Shown: one piece after another, positions 45,718 through 54,955 of the stretch
Position numbering within the stretch: position 1 is the stretch's first letter
How the letters are laid out: each line of letters starts with the position of its first letter
Assembly (NCBI GenBank): GCA_965206395.1
Contig: CBDBJK010000033.1
Location: forward strand, 1-64,000
Source of the DNA: CBDBJK01 sp965206395
GTDB lineage: Bacteria > Chloroflexota > Dehalococcoidia > Lucifugimonadales > CATOSD01
Length of the DNA: 64,000 bases
Reading direction: 5' to 3'
Notes under the pieces: model-generated
The model's input: only the letters and a program-made list of their open reading frames with translations
What the model was told of the DNA's origin: nothing
The model's database searches: none
Program-made: the position numbers and the translations under genes

Positions 45718-45981
45718 TAAAAGATGAAGTGGTTGAGGCGGTGCGAGCCGGTAGATTCCATATCTACGCCGTGTCTACCATAGACGAGGGGATAGAAGTC
45801 CTGACCGGAGTTCCTGCAGGTAAACTTCAGGATGATGGCACATACCCGGAAGGCACAGTCCACTACCACGTTGAAAAGCGACTGGAGGAGCTAGCGAAGA
45901 AGTCCCGCGACTATGGCAAAACGCCGGACGAGGCCAAGGAAGACAACAATAAGCCTGAGCAAGGGTAGGGGCTGACCTCAC

Positions 45982-46013
45982 CCCCGTCCCCTCTCCTTGC
46001 AAGGAGAGGGGTG
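45982..46013. repeat. CCCCTCTCC...GGAGAGGGG palindrome
   Basis: GTCCCCTCTCCTTGCAAGGA continues as GAGGGG, a strong hairpin just after the Lon-like gene's stop. Related sequences recur at 57537-57564 and 57600-57635. It may end transcription. Confidence 0.65.
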
Positions 46014-46128
46014 ACCAAAAACCAGATCTGTTTTCAATTTCGTGGGGTGAGGTAAGGCGACAGGATGCAAACACATCTGAGCATTTGCTGAGTAGGTCAC
46101 GAGGATCGGTGCGCTCGCCATCTGAAGC

Positions 46129-46401
46129 CTATCCGGGGCCTCTTCCAGGCATGAGCCGGTCTATGTTTATAGCCCTGTTGCCTCTCGTATAACGCACCCG
46201 CAGGTTCTCTCCTACGATGAGGGTTTCAGATGTGCTTTTGTCGACTTCAACCTTGGCGGAAGCCACCCAGATGTAGTGTTTCCTGCCTGTCGAATCCGTC
46301 TCTTTGGTCTCTAGAAGGCCCTCAACATAATGATAAGGAGGAAACGCGTCTACCAGCGTCCATACCCAGAACCTCAGAGACCTAAAAACCCAATTTACCA
46401 A
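46129..46401 (-). CDS. Hypothetical protein
   Basis: A 90-residue frame beginning MVNWVFRSLRFWVWTLVDAF. After a hydrophobic, Trp-rich N-terminus the rest (VASAKVEVDKSTSETLIVGE, NLRVRYTRGNRAINIDRLMP) alternates as in a small beta barrel. It could be a membrane-anchored NfeD/OB-like protein, which is a guess. Codon texture looks real; no ribosome site stands out. Confidence 0.5.
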   Translation of the reverse strand: MVNWVFRSLRFWVWTLVDAFPPYHYVEGLLETKETDSTGRKHYIWVASAKVEVDKSTSETLIVGENLRVRYTRGNRAINIDRLMPGRGPG

Positions 46402-46590
46402 TGCGGGAGTAAAATCCTTTTCCTCAAGAGATTGACACCTATTACCAATTCAGACATGGGCAGCTACTCCGTATTATTTGGAGTAGCGGTGTCTAAAAAT
46501 GATACTCCCTCCGTTATCACGGTACAATCAGGCTTGCGAGCACGAAAGAATAAAAAGCCGGACATTCAGCGAGATATATAAAGAGTCGTG

Positions 46591-47544
46591 TCAGAGGATC
46601 TCTTGGAGGGCTTTCTCCAACTCCTCCAGCGTGGCAAAGGACTCGAATCGAGCAGCTACGATGCCATTGCTGTCTATCACAAACGACCATTCGGTGCTTG
46701 GAAGCGCCCACTCTTTAACCGTGGGAGAGACGATTCCCCTGTCGAGGTCGCCCTGTATCTCGGTGGGGTTGTCATAGAAATCCACGTGGATGAAGTTGGC
46801 CTGCCCCTTGTACTTGTCTTTTAGCTGCTGCAGCACCTCGACTTGAGGCCCACAGACCGCGTTGGTGCAGAAGGCGGGGCTGGCCATCACAACCACAGAG
46901 GGGATGCCGCTTTTCAGGGCGTCGGCAATTGAGGTCTGGTAGAGGTCCGGGTCTTGCAACGACCCTGTTGTCAACTCCTCAATGCCTTCGACATCGCTAA
47001 TGGTCTTGCTCATGCTCGCTATTGCCGGTTGGCCCTTGGCGGGCGCGGAGGCGGCCTCTGCGACTTCAAAAAACAGTTGGGCCTGACCTCCCGCACCTGT
47101 AGTATCCAGAACGTTTATGTTCAGGCCCCAGCGCCCCGGCTTGTCGAAGGTCAGACGTGTCGTGTACATTCCACGCGTCCCATAGGGCCAGAGCCGAAAC
47201 ACTGCCAGCGCCGTCTGCTGAGCTTCCCCCGTGAGGCTTTCGTCGGGGAAGAACATCGACGACACGCTTACGGCAGGGGATTTTACCAGTCCCTTGGCAG
47301 AGGTCAACACGAAGCCTATGCGATTTTCGCCCACGCCAAGGTCGGGCGTTCCGAATATGGCTTGCAGGCCATCCGGCGACAAGGGGCCTTTAATCAACGC
47401 TATCTCGTTTGACTGCGATTGCGCGACAGCAGGCGCCGCCTCTGCAGGCTCAGGGGCGGCCTGTTCAGAGGCTTGCTCAACGCTGGTCGAGCAGGCCGCG
47501 GCCAACAGCACAAAAACAACCGCTATCAATGGCTTGAGTTTCAT
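46591..47544 (-). CDS. Thioredoxin-fold lipoprotein
   Basis: A 317-residue secreted lipoprotein: signal MKLKPLIAVVFVLLAAACST (lipobox AAAC), an Ala/Pro/Glu linker, an immunoglobulin-like segment (GENRIGFVLTSAKGL; MYTTRLTFDKPGRWGLNINV) and a C-terminal thioredoxin-like domain (IPSVVVMASPAFCTNAVCGP; WSFVIDSNGIVAARFES). The redox site is C-x4-C, not C-x2-C. It is 14 bp from the redoxin lipoprotein gene upstream, on the same strand, so the two are likely co-transcribed and act outside the membrane. Confidence 0.85.
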   Translation of the reverse strand: MKLKPLIAVVFVLLAAACSTSVEQASEQAAPEPAEAAPAVAQSQSNEIALIKGPLSPDGLQAIFGTPDLGVGENRIGFVLTSAKGLVKSPAVSVSSMFFPDESLTGEAQQTALAVFRLWPYGTRGMYTTRLTFDKPGRWGLNINVLDTTGAGGQAQLFFEVAEAASAPAKGQPAIASMSKTISDVEGIEELTTGSLQDPDLYQTSIADALKSGIPSVVVMASPAFCTNAVCGPQVEVLQQLKDKYKGQANFIHVDFYDNPTEIQGDLDRGIVSPTVKEWALPSTEWSFVIDSNGIVAARFESFATLEELEKALQEIL

Positions 47545-47558
47545 GACCTGAAAGGCTC

Positions 47559-48872
47559 CTATGACGATGGCTCGCCGCCTGCATATGCCCCAAAGGTGAA
47601 CGCAAACAGAGCGAATTCATCCGAATTGGAGCTTAGTTTTAGCTCGTTGCCGCTGACCAAGGCAAGATTAATCAGATTATACATGCGCGACTCGTCAACC
47701 AGCACGTAGCTGTCGCCGTCGTCGCCGAACATCACGTCGAATCCTGCTTGCTCAGGCGTCAGAGGCTTATCGTCGATAGTGAGGCGAACGGTGTATGACT
47801 CGCCATCGGTTTCCGGTGCCATTACCGCATTTACGCTCGTAGCGAAGAACTTCAGGGCCAGATAATCCTCGAAGTCGTTTGTCTGCCGTGCGTGCACTAG
47901 ACGTTCTGCCTCGTTTAGCCAGAGGCCTTGCAAATACAGAAACTGATTCTCGTGTTCGCCAGGGTCATTGTAGACGATTGTAGCGTCTATTTCTTCGTAG
48001 TATTCGCGATGCAAGATGTATGGGGGAGTAGAGCCGGATTGAAGCGCGCCATAGTTGCGTTCGTAACCGGCGTAAAGCTCCCGCGTTAGCCTTTTAGCGG
48101 GGTCGTTAGTCAAGGCATTCGAATCAAGACCCGGCTCCGGGTCGGTCATATCAGAGATTTCGCTGAGGTCGGAGCCTGCCTCCTCGAGCAGGTCGCGTAT
48201 CACCTGCTCGGTCTCCGCGTAAGAGCCTTCGCCAAAGTGGGTATAGCGAATGTAGCCGTCTTTGTCGATCAGATATTTGGCGGGCCAGAAGCGATTCTCG
48301 AAGTTTCTCCATGTTCCGAAGTCATTGTCCTGTGCCACAGGGTACTCGATATTGAACTCTTGCACGGCGTCGAGCACGTTATCGCGGTCTTTCTCGAAAT
48401 CGAACTCCGGCGTGTGGACGCCAAGGATTACCAGGCCGCTGTCCGCGTACTTTTCGTGCCACTCTTTGATGTAGGGTAACGTGCGGATGCAGTTAACGCA
48501 GGTGTACGTCCAGAAGTCTATCAGCACCACCTTCCCGCGCTGACTCTCTAGCGTAAACGGCTCCGAATTAATCCAGCTGCTGACATCCTTAAGCTCAGGG
48601 GCCAGTTTGTCATCTTCTGAACGAGCCGCAATCTCGGAAACAGCAACCTCTTCGGGTTTCGAAGTTGGTTCTGAAGTGGGCGTGTCAGGCGCTTTCGGCC
48701 CAGGCGTGTTGATGTTTGCCAGCGTTGGGGCGGCAGCGTCTGAGGTCTGCGGCGCGACCGTGCTAGTGCTTGTTACGACAGGCTCGCTCGCTGCGCCTGA
48801 GCAGGCGACTGCGCCCAGGGCGGCAAGCAGAGAAAGGGCCAGGATAGCCGGAAGCCTCCGCTGTGTTTTCAT
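47559..48872 (-). CDS. TlpA/DipZ-like redoxin lipoprotein
   Basis: About 437 residues from ATG 48872, with GAGGGGAG upstream. A lipoprotein signal (LALSLLAALGAVACSG) and a Thr/Pro-rich linker lead to a TlpA-type domain (KVVLIDFWTYTCVNCIRTLP) with the redox pair CVNC. The C-terminal domain (YILHREYYEEIDATIVYN, LALKFFATSVNAVMA) resembles the DipZ carbohydrate-binding-like module. A role in thiol-disulfide exchange outside the membrane is expected. In other DipZ proteins a CcdA-like membrane part is fused; here it is absent and not adjacent. Confidence 0.88.
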   Translation of the reverse strand: MKTQRRLPAILALSLLAALGAVACSGAASEPVVTSTSTVAPQTSDAAAPTLANINTPGPKAPDTPTSEPTSKPEEVAVSEIAARSEDDKLAPELKDVSSWINSEPFTLESQRGKVVLIDFWTYTCVNCIRTLPYIKEWHEKYADSGLVILGVHTPEFDFEKDRDNVLDAVQEFNIEYPVAQDNDFGTWRNFENRFWPAKYLIDKDGYIRYTHFGEGSYAETEQVIRDLLEEAGSDLSEISDMTDPEPGLDSNALTNDPAKRLTRELYAGYERNYGALQSGSTPPYILHREYYEEIDATIVYNDPGEHENQFLYLQGLWLNEAERLVHARQTNDFEDYLALKFFATSVNAVMAPETDGESYTVRLTIDDKPLTPEQAGFDVMFGDDGDSYVLVDESRMYNLINLALVSGNELKLSSNSDEFALFAFTFGAYAGGEPSS

Positions 48873-49100
48873 TGCGAACTCCCCTCTAGTTTCCTCATGA
48901 AGATGAAATAACAAAGAGATTTCAGGGTTGACGCCATACGTCGCCTTATGCGGGCGATGCAGTTCGGTAACATTTTATAATAATACGCTCACGACTGTGG
49001 CCTCGGATTTGGCGCGTGGGCCTTGCCACGATTGCATGTGATGGGTATGATGCTGTTCGTCGGAGACGACTGAGACTGAGAATACACTGAAGGAGCTACC

Positions 49101-49991
49101 ATGAAACTGGGATTCATCGGCGTAGGGTACATGGGCCGACATATGGCGCGCAACCTTGCCAAAGGGGGCCACGACCTGACGGTGTTCGACATACGGAAGG
49201 AGTCTACTGAGGAGTTGCTCTCCATGGGCGCTACGTGGGCCGACAGTCCTCGCGCCGTCGCTGAGGCCAACGAGGTCGTGTTCACCTCACTGCCGAGGCC
49301 CCAAGACGTTGAAGAGGTCGCTACGGGAGAGGGTGGTATTCTGAGCGGCGCGGCTGCGGGCAGCGTCCTCTTCGATCTTAGCACCACTGACCCCGACACC
49401 ATCAAACGCATAGCGACGCAAGCGAGCGCAAAGGGCGTAAACGTGCTCGATGCGCCGGTGAGCGGTGGCACAGGCGGCGCTGAAGATGGGACTCTCTGCG
49501 TAATGGTAGGCGGCGATAGAGCAATCTACGATAAGTATGAGTCTATCCTTGGTCAAATGGGGAATCAGGTAATGTACTGTGGTGAGCTTGGTTCCGGCGC
49601 GATATGCAAGATTGTCAACAACTTCATGAGTATGAGCGTAAGCGTTCTGCTTTCCGAGGCCTTCACATTGGGCGTAAAGGCGGGTGTAAAGTCTGAAACC
49701 CTCCTTGATGCTGTCTCCAGAAGCTCAGGCAATACCCAATCGATGGGAGGGTTTCCCAACGGCCTGTTCAAAGGCAACTTCGAGCCGGGCTTCCAGCTTG
49801 ACCTCGCGGCCAAAGACATCGGCCTCGCCACCGAGATGGCGCGGAATCTGAGGGTTCCTATGGAGCTTGGTAACATTGTTCAGCAGCGCTACATAGACGG
49901 ACAGAACAGGGGTTGGGGCAGGAAGTCGTCCGGGTCTGTCGTGCGCATTCAAGAGGAGAGGGCGGGAGTTGAGATTCGCACTGACTCATAA
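49101..49991 (+). CDS. NAD(P)-dependent beta-hydroxyacid dehydrogenase
   Basis: A 296-residue member of the 3-hydroxyisobutyrate dehydrogenase family. The cofactor motif is GFIGVGYMGRHMARNLAKGG, then FDLSTTDPDTIKRIA, the substrate motif DAPVSGGTGGAEDGTLCVMV and the catalytic Lys in CKIVNNFMSMS. GAAGGAG lies before ATG 49101. It oxidises a short beta-hydroxyacid; the exact substrate is undetermined. Confidence 0.92.
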   Translation: MKLGFIGVGYMGRHMARNLAKGGHDLTVFDIRKESTEELLSMGATWADSPRAVAEANEVVFTSLPRPQDVEEVATGEGGILSGAAAGSVLFDLSTTDPDTIKRIATQASAKGVNVLDAPVSGGTGGAEDGTLCVMVGGDRAIYDKYESILGQMGNQVMYCGELGSGAICKIVNNFMSMSVSVLLSEAFTLGVKAGVKSETLLDAVSRSSGNTQSMGGFPNGLFKGNFEPGFQLDLAAKDIGLATEMARNLRVPMELGNIVQQRYIDGQNRGWGRKSSGSVVRIQEERAGVEIRTDS

Positions 49992-50154
49992 CGACAAAGT
50001 GATGCTCCGACACCATTGTTGCGAAAATACAGGCTGCATATGCTCGTTACGGATGTTACGGAATTTTCACTCTTTCCTCTTTTGGGGAAGGATGAGTTGT
50101 AATTTACCTGAAAGACTCGTTGACGCATTGCAGGGCATACCATAGAATCTGTGT

Positions 50155-51447
50155 ATGACTTCACAAACAAAAGACAGCCTTTCCACTTTTCAAAAAACCA
50201 CTCTCAGCAACGGCCTGCGGATTGTGACGAGCGAGATGTCCCATACTCGCTCGGTCAGCATCAACATCTATATTGGAGTCGGGTCCAGGTACGAAACTCC
50301 AGAGCAGGCTGGTATCTCGCATTTCATAGAGCACATGGTGTTCAAGGGCACCGAGCGGCGTCCCACGCCATTTGAGATTAGCTCTACCATCGAAGGCACT
50401 GGTGGCGTTATCAACGCGGGCACTGAACACGAACTGACCGTTTACTGGGTCAAGGTTGCACAGACTCATTTCGAGGAAAGCCTTGATCTGCTCATGGACA
50501 TGCTGCGCAACTCGTTGTACGAGCAAGAGGGCATCGAAAAAGAGCGCATGGTGGTAATCGAAGAGTTGAGCATGATTAACGATTACCCCGGTTACAAGGC
50601 AGACGCCCTCATCGACGAAATGCTCTGGCCCGAGCATCCCCTTGGTCGCGACATAGGCGGCACCAAAGAGTCCGTAACCGCTATCTCCCGTGAGATGATG
50701 CTGGACTATATGGCTCGCTATTATACGCCATCGAACATAGTCATCAGCGTAGCGGGCAGCGTGTCCCACGAGGATGTGGTTCAGCAGGTGGAAACACTCT
50801 GTGATGGATGGCCTACCTTTGATCCAGAAGGCTGGAGTCCTTTTACACATGTGCAGTCAGAGGCTCAACTAAGCCTGGAATATCGCAAAACCGAGCAGGC
50901 ACATCTGTGTTTCGCCTTCCCCGGCGTTTCTCTTCAACATGCTGATCGTTACGCCCTGGACATCCTCAGCGTCATTCTAGGCGAGGGAATGAGCAGCCGC
51001 CTGTTCGTCGAGGTGCGCGAGAAAGAGGGACTTGCCTACGACGTTCACAGTGGTGTGACACACTTCCAGGACTGCGGCGCTTTCGTTGTTACCGCCGGAG
51101 TAGACCCAAGCCGAGTCTACAGCGCGGTCGAAAAGATACTGGCGCAGGTGAGTGGCCTTCGAGACGCCGTGCCAGAAGATGAGTTGGAGAAGGCCAAACG
51201 CTTGATCTCCGGCAGACTGCTGCTTCGTATGGAGGATACGCGGGCCGTCTCAGGCTGGATAGGCAATCAGGAAATGCTGCTGGGGCGCATCCTCAATTTG
51301 GAAGACGTTGTAGAGAGAGTCAACAGTGTGACGACGGAGGAATTGCGAAGAGTAGCCGGAGACATACTCGTCACAGATAAGCTGAACATGGCCGTCGTCG
51401 GCCCTTGCCGTGGAAAGCTCCGTCTTCAACGCCTGCTAAAGCTCTAG
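50155..51447 (+). CDS. M16-family zinc metallopeptidase
   Basis: A 430-residue pitrilysin/mitochondrial processing peptidase-like protein. The inverted zinc motif HxxEH is in ISHFIEHMVFKGTERR near residue 60, and the distal Glu is in THFEESLDLLMDML. The second half repeats the fold without the motif (DRYALDILSVILGEGMSSRL; VREKEGLAYDVHS). No signal peptide, so probably cytosolic. Single-domain length is typical for bacterial M16B enzymes. Confidence 0.93.
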   Translation: MTSQTKDSLSTFQKTTLSNGLRIVTSEMSHTRSVSINIYIGVGSRYETPEQAGISHFIEHMVFKGTERRPTPFEISSTIEGTGGVINAGTEHELTVYWVKVAQTHFEESLDLLMDMLRNSLYEQEGIEKERMVVIEELSMINDYPGYKADALIDEMLWPEHPLGRDIGGTKESVTAISREMMLDYMARYYTPSNIVISVAGSVSHEDVVQQVETLCDGWPTFDPEGWSPFTHVQSEAQLSLEYRKTEQAHLCFAFPGVSLQHADRYALDILSVILGEGMSSRLFVEVREKEGLAYDVHSGVTHFQDCGAFVVTAGVDPSRVYSAVEKILAQVSGLRDAVPEDELEKAKRLISGRLLLRMEDTRAVSGWIGNQEMLLGRILNLEDVVERVNSVTTEELRRVAGDILVTDKLNMAVVGPCRGKLRLQRLLKL

Positions 51448-51872
51448 GAATTTGGACTGGAAGGTGTAGGCGCGCGTCATCGCGTGCGCCTACCTACAGT
51501 GTATTTGCGCCTAATCCACCGCGTTTCCGAACAGTAACCCTCAAAGTAAAATCTCCTCCTGACCGTTGTTTCATCATATGTTTTCACTACTACCGATGGC
51601 TAAGACGATTTGTCTCAACGCCTGCAAAGTAGCCATCCTTCAAGGATGACGAGAGCAACATGCGCGTCTTCACTCATGGCTGAAATCCTTTCTAGTTTGG
51701 CTTGATACGCAGCACGAGTTACAACCAGAGTGCTGAGGACGGGCCTGTCGTCGGCTAAAGTGTGGGTGAGAGGTTTCAGCGCTCTTGGCGTGAGGTTACC
51801 TTAGGTATGGGCACCAGGAGGGTGTCAATCTTGGGCTTGCGTATGAACACTGAGGTCTGTGGGTGGGGACTA
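51448..51872. other. Intergenic stretch without a recognised gene
   Basis: About 425 bases. A GCGCGCGTCATCGCGTGCGC inverted repeat lies near 51470-51491. No frame with a ribosome site or family resemblance is visible. Confidence 0.5.
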
Positions 51873-53121
51873 GTGGTTCAACGTTTTTGTATTGATGGGT
51901 AGAGTGACTTTAGCTTGATGCGCGCATCCTCGGTAGTGAAGCGCCAATCCACTCGTATCACATCCCGGTTGCGTTGATTCTGCCAAGCATTGACCTCGCC
52001 GCGCAGGATGTCTTGATTGGCAATCCGTCGGTCCAGGCACTGTCGAGCCAGCACACCGATCTCTATCTCCGCCATATTCAACCAACTCCCGTGTTTGGGA
52101 GTGTAGTGTATCTCCAGTCGCTCAGCTATACGCCTCGCCTCAGCAGGCTCGAATGCCTCGTATAGCGAGGACAGCTTGTGAGTGTTGAGATTGTCCATTA
52201 CCAGCACGATCCGGTCTCTGTCAGGGTAGTCCTCGTCGACCAGTTTCTTTATCACATGCGCCCAGTCCACCTTCGTGCGACGCTCTCTGACCTCGACTCG
52301 GCGCCATCCGTCCAACGGTGCAAACAGCATGAACAGGCTGCTCACTCCATTGCGCTCGTATTCGTAGTCGTATGCCGCCGATAAGCCGGGCGCTGCGGGA
52401 CGCGGCACTCGCGTCTCCTTGACTTGCTGTTTGCTCGTCTCATCCATGCACACCAGAACCTCATTCCCATCGTACGGCCGTTGGTAGACCTCCAGTACGT
52501 CTTCCATCACGTCTTCCATCGCGCACACAAACTCCGCGCTCTGACCGGGCGGGATGCACCAACTCTGCTTCAGCCACGGCTTCAGTTCGTTTTTTTTTAA
52601 GCGCCTGGCGAACCGTCTCGGTGCTAATGGTCCCGACTATCTCACACTCGACCAACTGGTCAGCCAACAGCTTCAGGGTCCAACTGGCACGCCCCTCCGG
52701 CGGTTCCCCGCAGGCCATCGCTATCAACCGTGCTTCACCTTCGCCGTCCAGTCTCTTTTGACGCCGACGCAGTTGCTTTTTGCGATTCAGCGCAGACTCG
52801 ACCCCCTCCTCCACACAGCGCTTGCGTATTCGCTCGACCGTTGACTGTCCCACACCGAGCGCGCTGGTGATGTCCGCGTCCTTCATTCCCCCGTCCGAGC
52901 GTGACTCATCGCTCATCAGCAGAATGCGCGCATGGGTCTGTTTGTACGCCGCAGCCCGACCGCGTGAGACCAAGGCGTTGAGTTCCTGTTGTTCGTCGGT
53001 AGTCAGTCTGATACGGTACTTCTTGGTAGACATCATGGTTCCTCCTCGGTTCAACGTTACGATTGAACCCCCAAGAGGAACAATGACTATCATGGTATTC
53101 ATTTCAATGATGTTGGACCAC
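51873..53121 (-). mobile_element. IS630-family element (type E), copy 2
   Basis: 1249 bp, TA duplicated on each side (51871-51872, 53122-53123). It differs from the other copies mainly by a 12-bp tandem duplication near 52500-52523 (ACGTCTTCCATC twice). It lies between genes. Confidence 0.95.
51878..53036 (-). CDS. IS630 transposase by frameshift (copy 2, 12-bp insertion)
   Basis: Same two-frame design with a nine-A slip site (52591-52599 region). The 12-bp duplication adds four residues (AMEDVMEDVLEVY) between the N-terminal and DDE parts without changing the frame. Lys replaces Arg in RIRKRCVEE relative to copy 1. Confidence 0.88.
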
Positions 53122-53123
53122 TA

Positions 53124-53342
53124 GCTAGCGCATAACCCACGTAAGAAGTAAACGTCGAGTCGCTGAGATCATGTACTGAAAGGTGCAGCCGGCGACTACG
53201 CGCAACGCGCTAACGACGAGACGATATTTGCCGTGACCACCGCCTCTCGACTGTTCTATGACAAAGCATGACTAAGTCGCACGCCCCGCTTTAACTCTCC
53301 AGACCCCGTTGCCCGAAAATCTGCATTGACTGTGAAGGAACT
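53124..53342. other. Short stretch with a possible gene tail
   Basis: Between the IS630 copy and the BY-kinase gene a frame on the plus strand ends at TGA 53268-53270 with ANDETIFAVTTASRLFYDKA. It may be a remnant of a gene; family not recognised. Confidence 0.25.
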
Positions 53343-54779
53343 GTGGCAATAGAAGCAATAGAAGACGAAAGCATAGACCTGGGGCGATACGTCGGGGTCA
53401 TCCTGAGTCGATGGTGGCTGATGCTCTTGCTGCCATTGATAGGGGGCCTCGTTGGTTATTATTACAGCAGCAACCAGGAAGTCTATTATCAGGCCAGGGC
53501 AACCCTGCTGGTTCAACAGAATTACAGCGGCGGGTTTTCGCCTGGCGTAAACGACTTCGTGGTAAGCCAACAGTTGGCTAGCACGTATAGCCGGCTGATA
53601 AAGACAAGCCCTTTCCTGGAAAGGGTCGTAGAAAACCGTAACCTATCTTTGAGCGCAGGCAGTCTCAGTTCCATGATTTCTGCTGGAACGGGCAACAATC
53701 CTCCAGTGGTTGAGATTTTGGTGAGCCACGGAACCTCTGAGGTGGCCGCCAATACCGCCAGTCTTGTTGCGCAAGAGTTCATCGACTATGTTGTGGAGCA
53801 ACGACTGGCAGAGATTGCAAGACTACAGAGTGCGGCGGCAGCCCAGGGTATCATCAACGCTCAGGACTTCGTGACCGCACAACTAAGCGCGATAGACAGC
53901 CTATCTCTCCTGGAGCCGGTCATCTCTGCCAGTGCTGTCCTTCCCGCCACCCGCCAGAACATTCTGTTTGGGCTGCTGGGCGGCCTTGTTCTAGCTACAC
54001 TCATAGCCTTCATTTTGGAGAGTATGGGGGACACTGTTAAATTTCCAGACGAGGTCAGCAAGAAATTTGGCGTGACGCTGCTGGGCACGGTCTTCCGGTG
54101 GTCTCAGCAGGATGCTAATGCTGATGAGCTTGTTCTCTGGAAAGCGCCTACCTCAAATTACGCCGAGTCTTTCCGGCAGATTCGGGCGAACATTCAGTTC
54201 GCGACAGTAAACCAGCCTGGAAAGGTGTATCTGGTTTGTTCACCGGGACCTGGCGAGGGCAAGAGCACGATAACCTGCAACATGTCCATAGCCTTGGCTC
54301 AGATGGGCAAACGTGTCGTCATCATTGATGGCGACCTGCGCCGCGCGACAATACACAAACGCTTCGAAGATGTGAAGCGGGAGCCGGGACTTAGCAATTA
54401 TCTTGCGGATATTACGACAGATTTTAACTCAATCGTGCATCAAACCGAAGTAGAGGGCGTATCGGTCATCCCAAGTGGGCCGACGCCACCGAACCCGGCG
54501 GAGCTTCTGGGTTCGCCCAAAATGGCTATTTTGCTGAAAGAGCTTGACAACTACTACGACTATATCATCATAGACTCACCGCCCATTTTGCTGGTGGCTG
54601 ACGGCTCCATGTTGGCGTCACAAGTGGACGGAGCAATCATAGTAGCGGATGGCACAAGCACACGCTCGTCTTCATTGCATGCTTCTCTGAACACGTTGAG
54701 AAACACCCGAGTCAACATCCTTGGCGTGATCATAAACAAATTGAAACGGGCGCGCTTTGGGTACGGCTATGGCTACTAA
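53343..54779 (+). CDS. Wzz/CpsC-CpsD fusion: polysaccharide chain regulator and BY-kinase
   Basis: A 478-residue membrane protein that regulates export of surface polysaccharide and autophosphorylates on tyrosine. The Wzz domain opens with DLGRYVGVILSRWWLMLLLP and closes with a second helix (NILFGLLGGLVLATLIAFIL). The kinase has Walker A CSPGPGEGKSTITCNMSIAL, Walker A' RVVIIDGDLRRATIHKRF and Walker B YDYIIIDSPP. The frame stops with TAA in the Tyr-rich tail (FGYGYGY), but 47 further codons stay open after it. GAAGGA precedes GTG 53343. Confidence 0.9.
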   Translation: MAIEAIEDESIDLGRYVGVILSRWWLMLLLPLIGGLVGYYYSSNQEVYYQARATLLVQQNYSGGFSPGVNDFVVSQQLASTYSRLIKTSPFLERVVENRNLSLSAGSLSSMISAGTGNNPPVVEILVSHGTSEVAANTASLVAQEFIDYVVEQRLAEIARLQSAAAAQGIINAQDFVTAQLSAIDSLSLLEPVISASAVLPATRQNILFGLLGGLVLATLIAFILESMGDTVKFPDEVSKKFGVTLLGTVFRWSQQDANADELVLWKAPTSNYAESFRQIRANIQFATVNQPGKVYLVCSPGPGEGKSTITCNMSIALAQMGKRVVIIDGDLRRATIHKRFEDVKREPGLSNYLADITTDFNSIVHQTEVEGVSVIPSGPTPPNPAELLGSPKMAILLKELDNYYDYIIIDSPPILLVADGSMLASQVDGAIIVADGTSTRSSSLHASLNTLRNTRVNILGVIINKLKRARFGYGYGY

Positions 54780-54923
54780 TACTACTCGTATCGCGGCTAT
54801 TACGGGACGGACGAGTCCACCAACGGCTCAGTCAATGGCAACGGGAACGGCCATGACAAGCGGTTCTATCAGCGCCCCGCTCATTGGGTCAAGTCCGTCG
54901 TATCCCGCGGCCCCAAAGCTTAA
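54780..54923 (+). pseudogene. Orphaned Tyr-rich tail of the BY-kinase
   Basis: Directly after the TAA the same frame reads YYSYRGYYGTDESTNGSVNG and ends PKA at a stop at 54921-54923. This looks like the tyrosine cluster and tail of the kinase, cut off by a point mutation. Confidence 0.65.
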
Positions 54924-54955
54924 AGAGGGTTGACCCACGGTGGTTAGCGCCCCTG

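Larger units (their letters stand above)
43422..45968 (+). pseudogene. Lon-family (LonB-like) protease, headless and split by IS630
   Basis: 43426-44824 joins 45720-45968 in frame across one TA (NVRNLVL-KDEVVEAVRAGRFH). The protein has the C-terminal part of an AAA domain (PGSIHRANGGYLVLQARDLL, IILVGSPDLLRTL) and the Lon protease domain, with the catalytic Ser in DGDSASSTELYALLSEISGL and the Lys in GGAIHKIEGFYDVC. The N-terminal region with Walker A is absent: the frame begins directly at the IS edge with YLGSVETDMVENLEMF. Such proteases normally have 700-800 residues. An IS-linked deletion is likely, and ATP-driven activity is lost. Confidence 0.85.
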
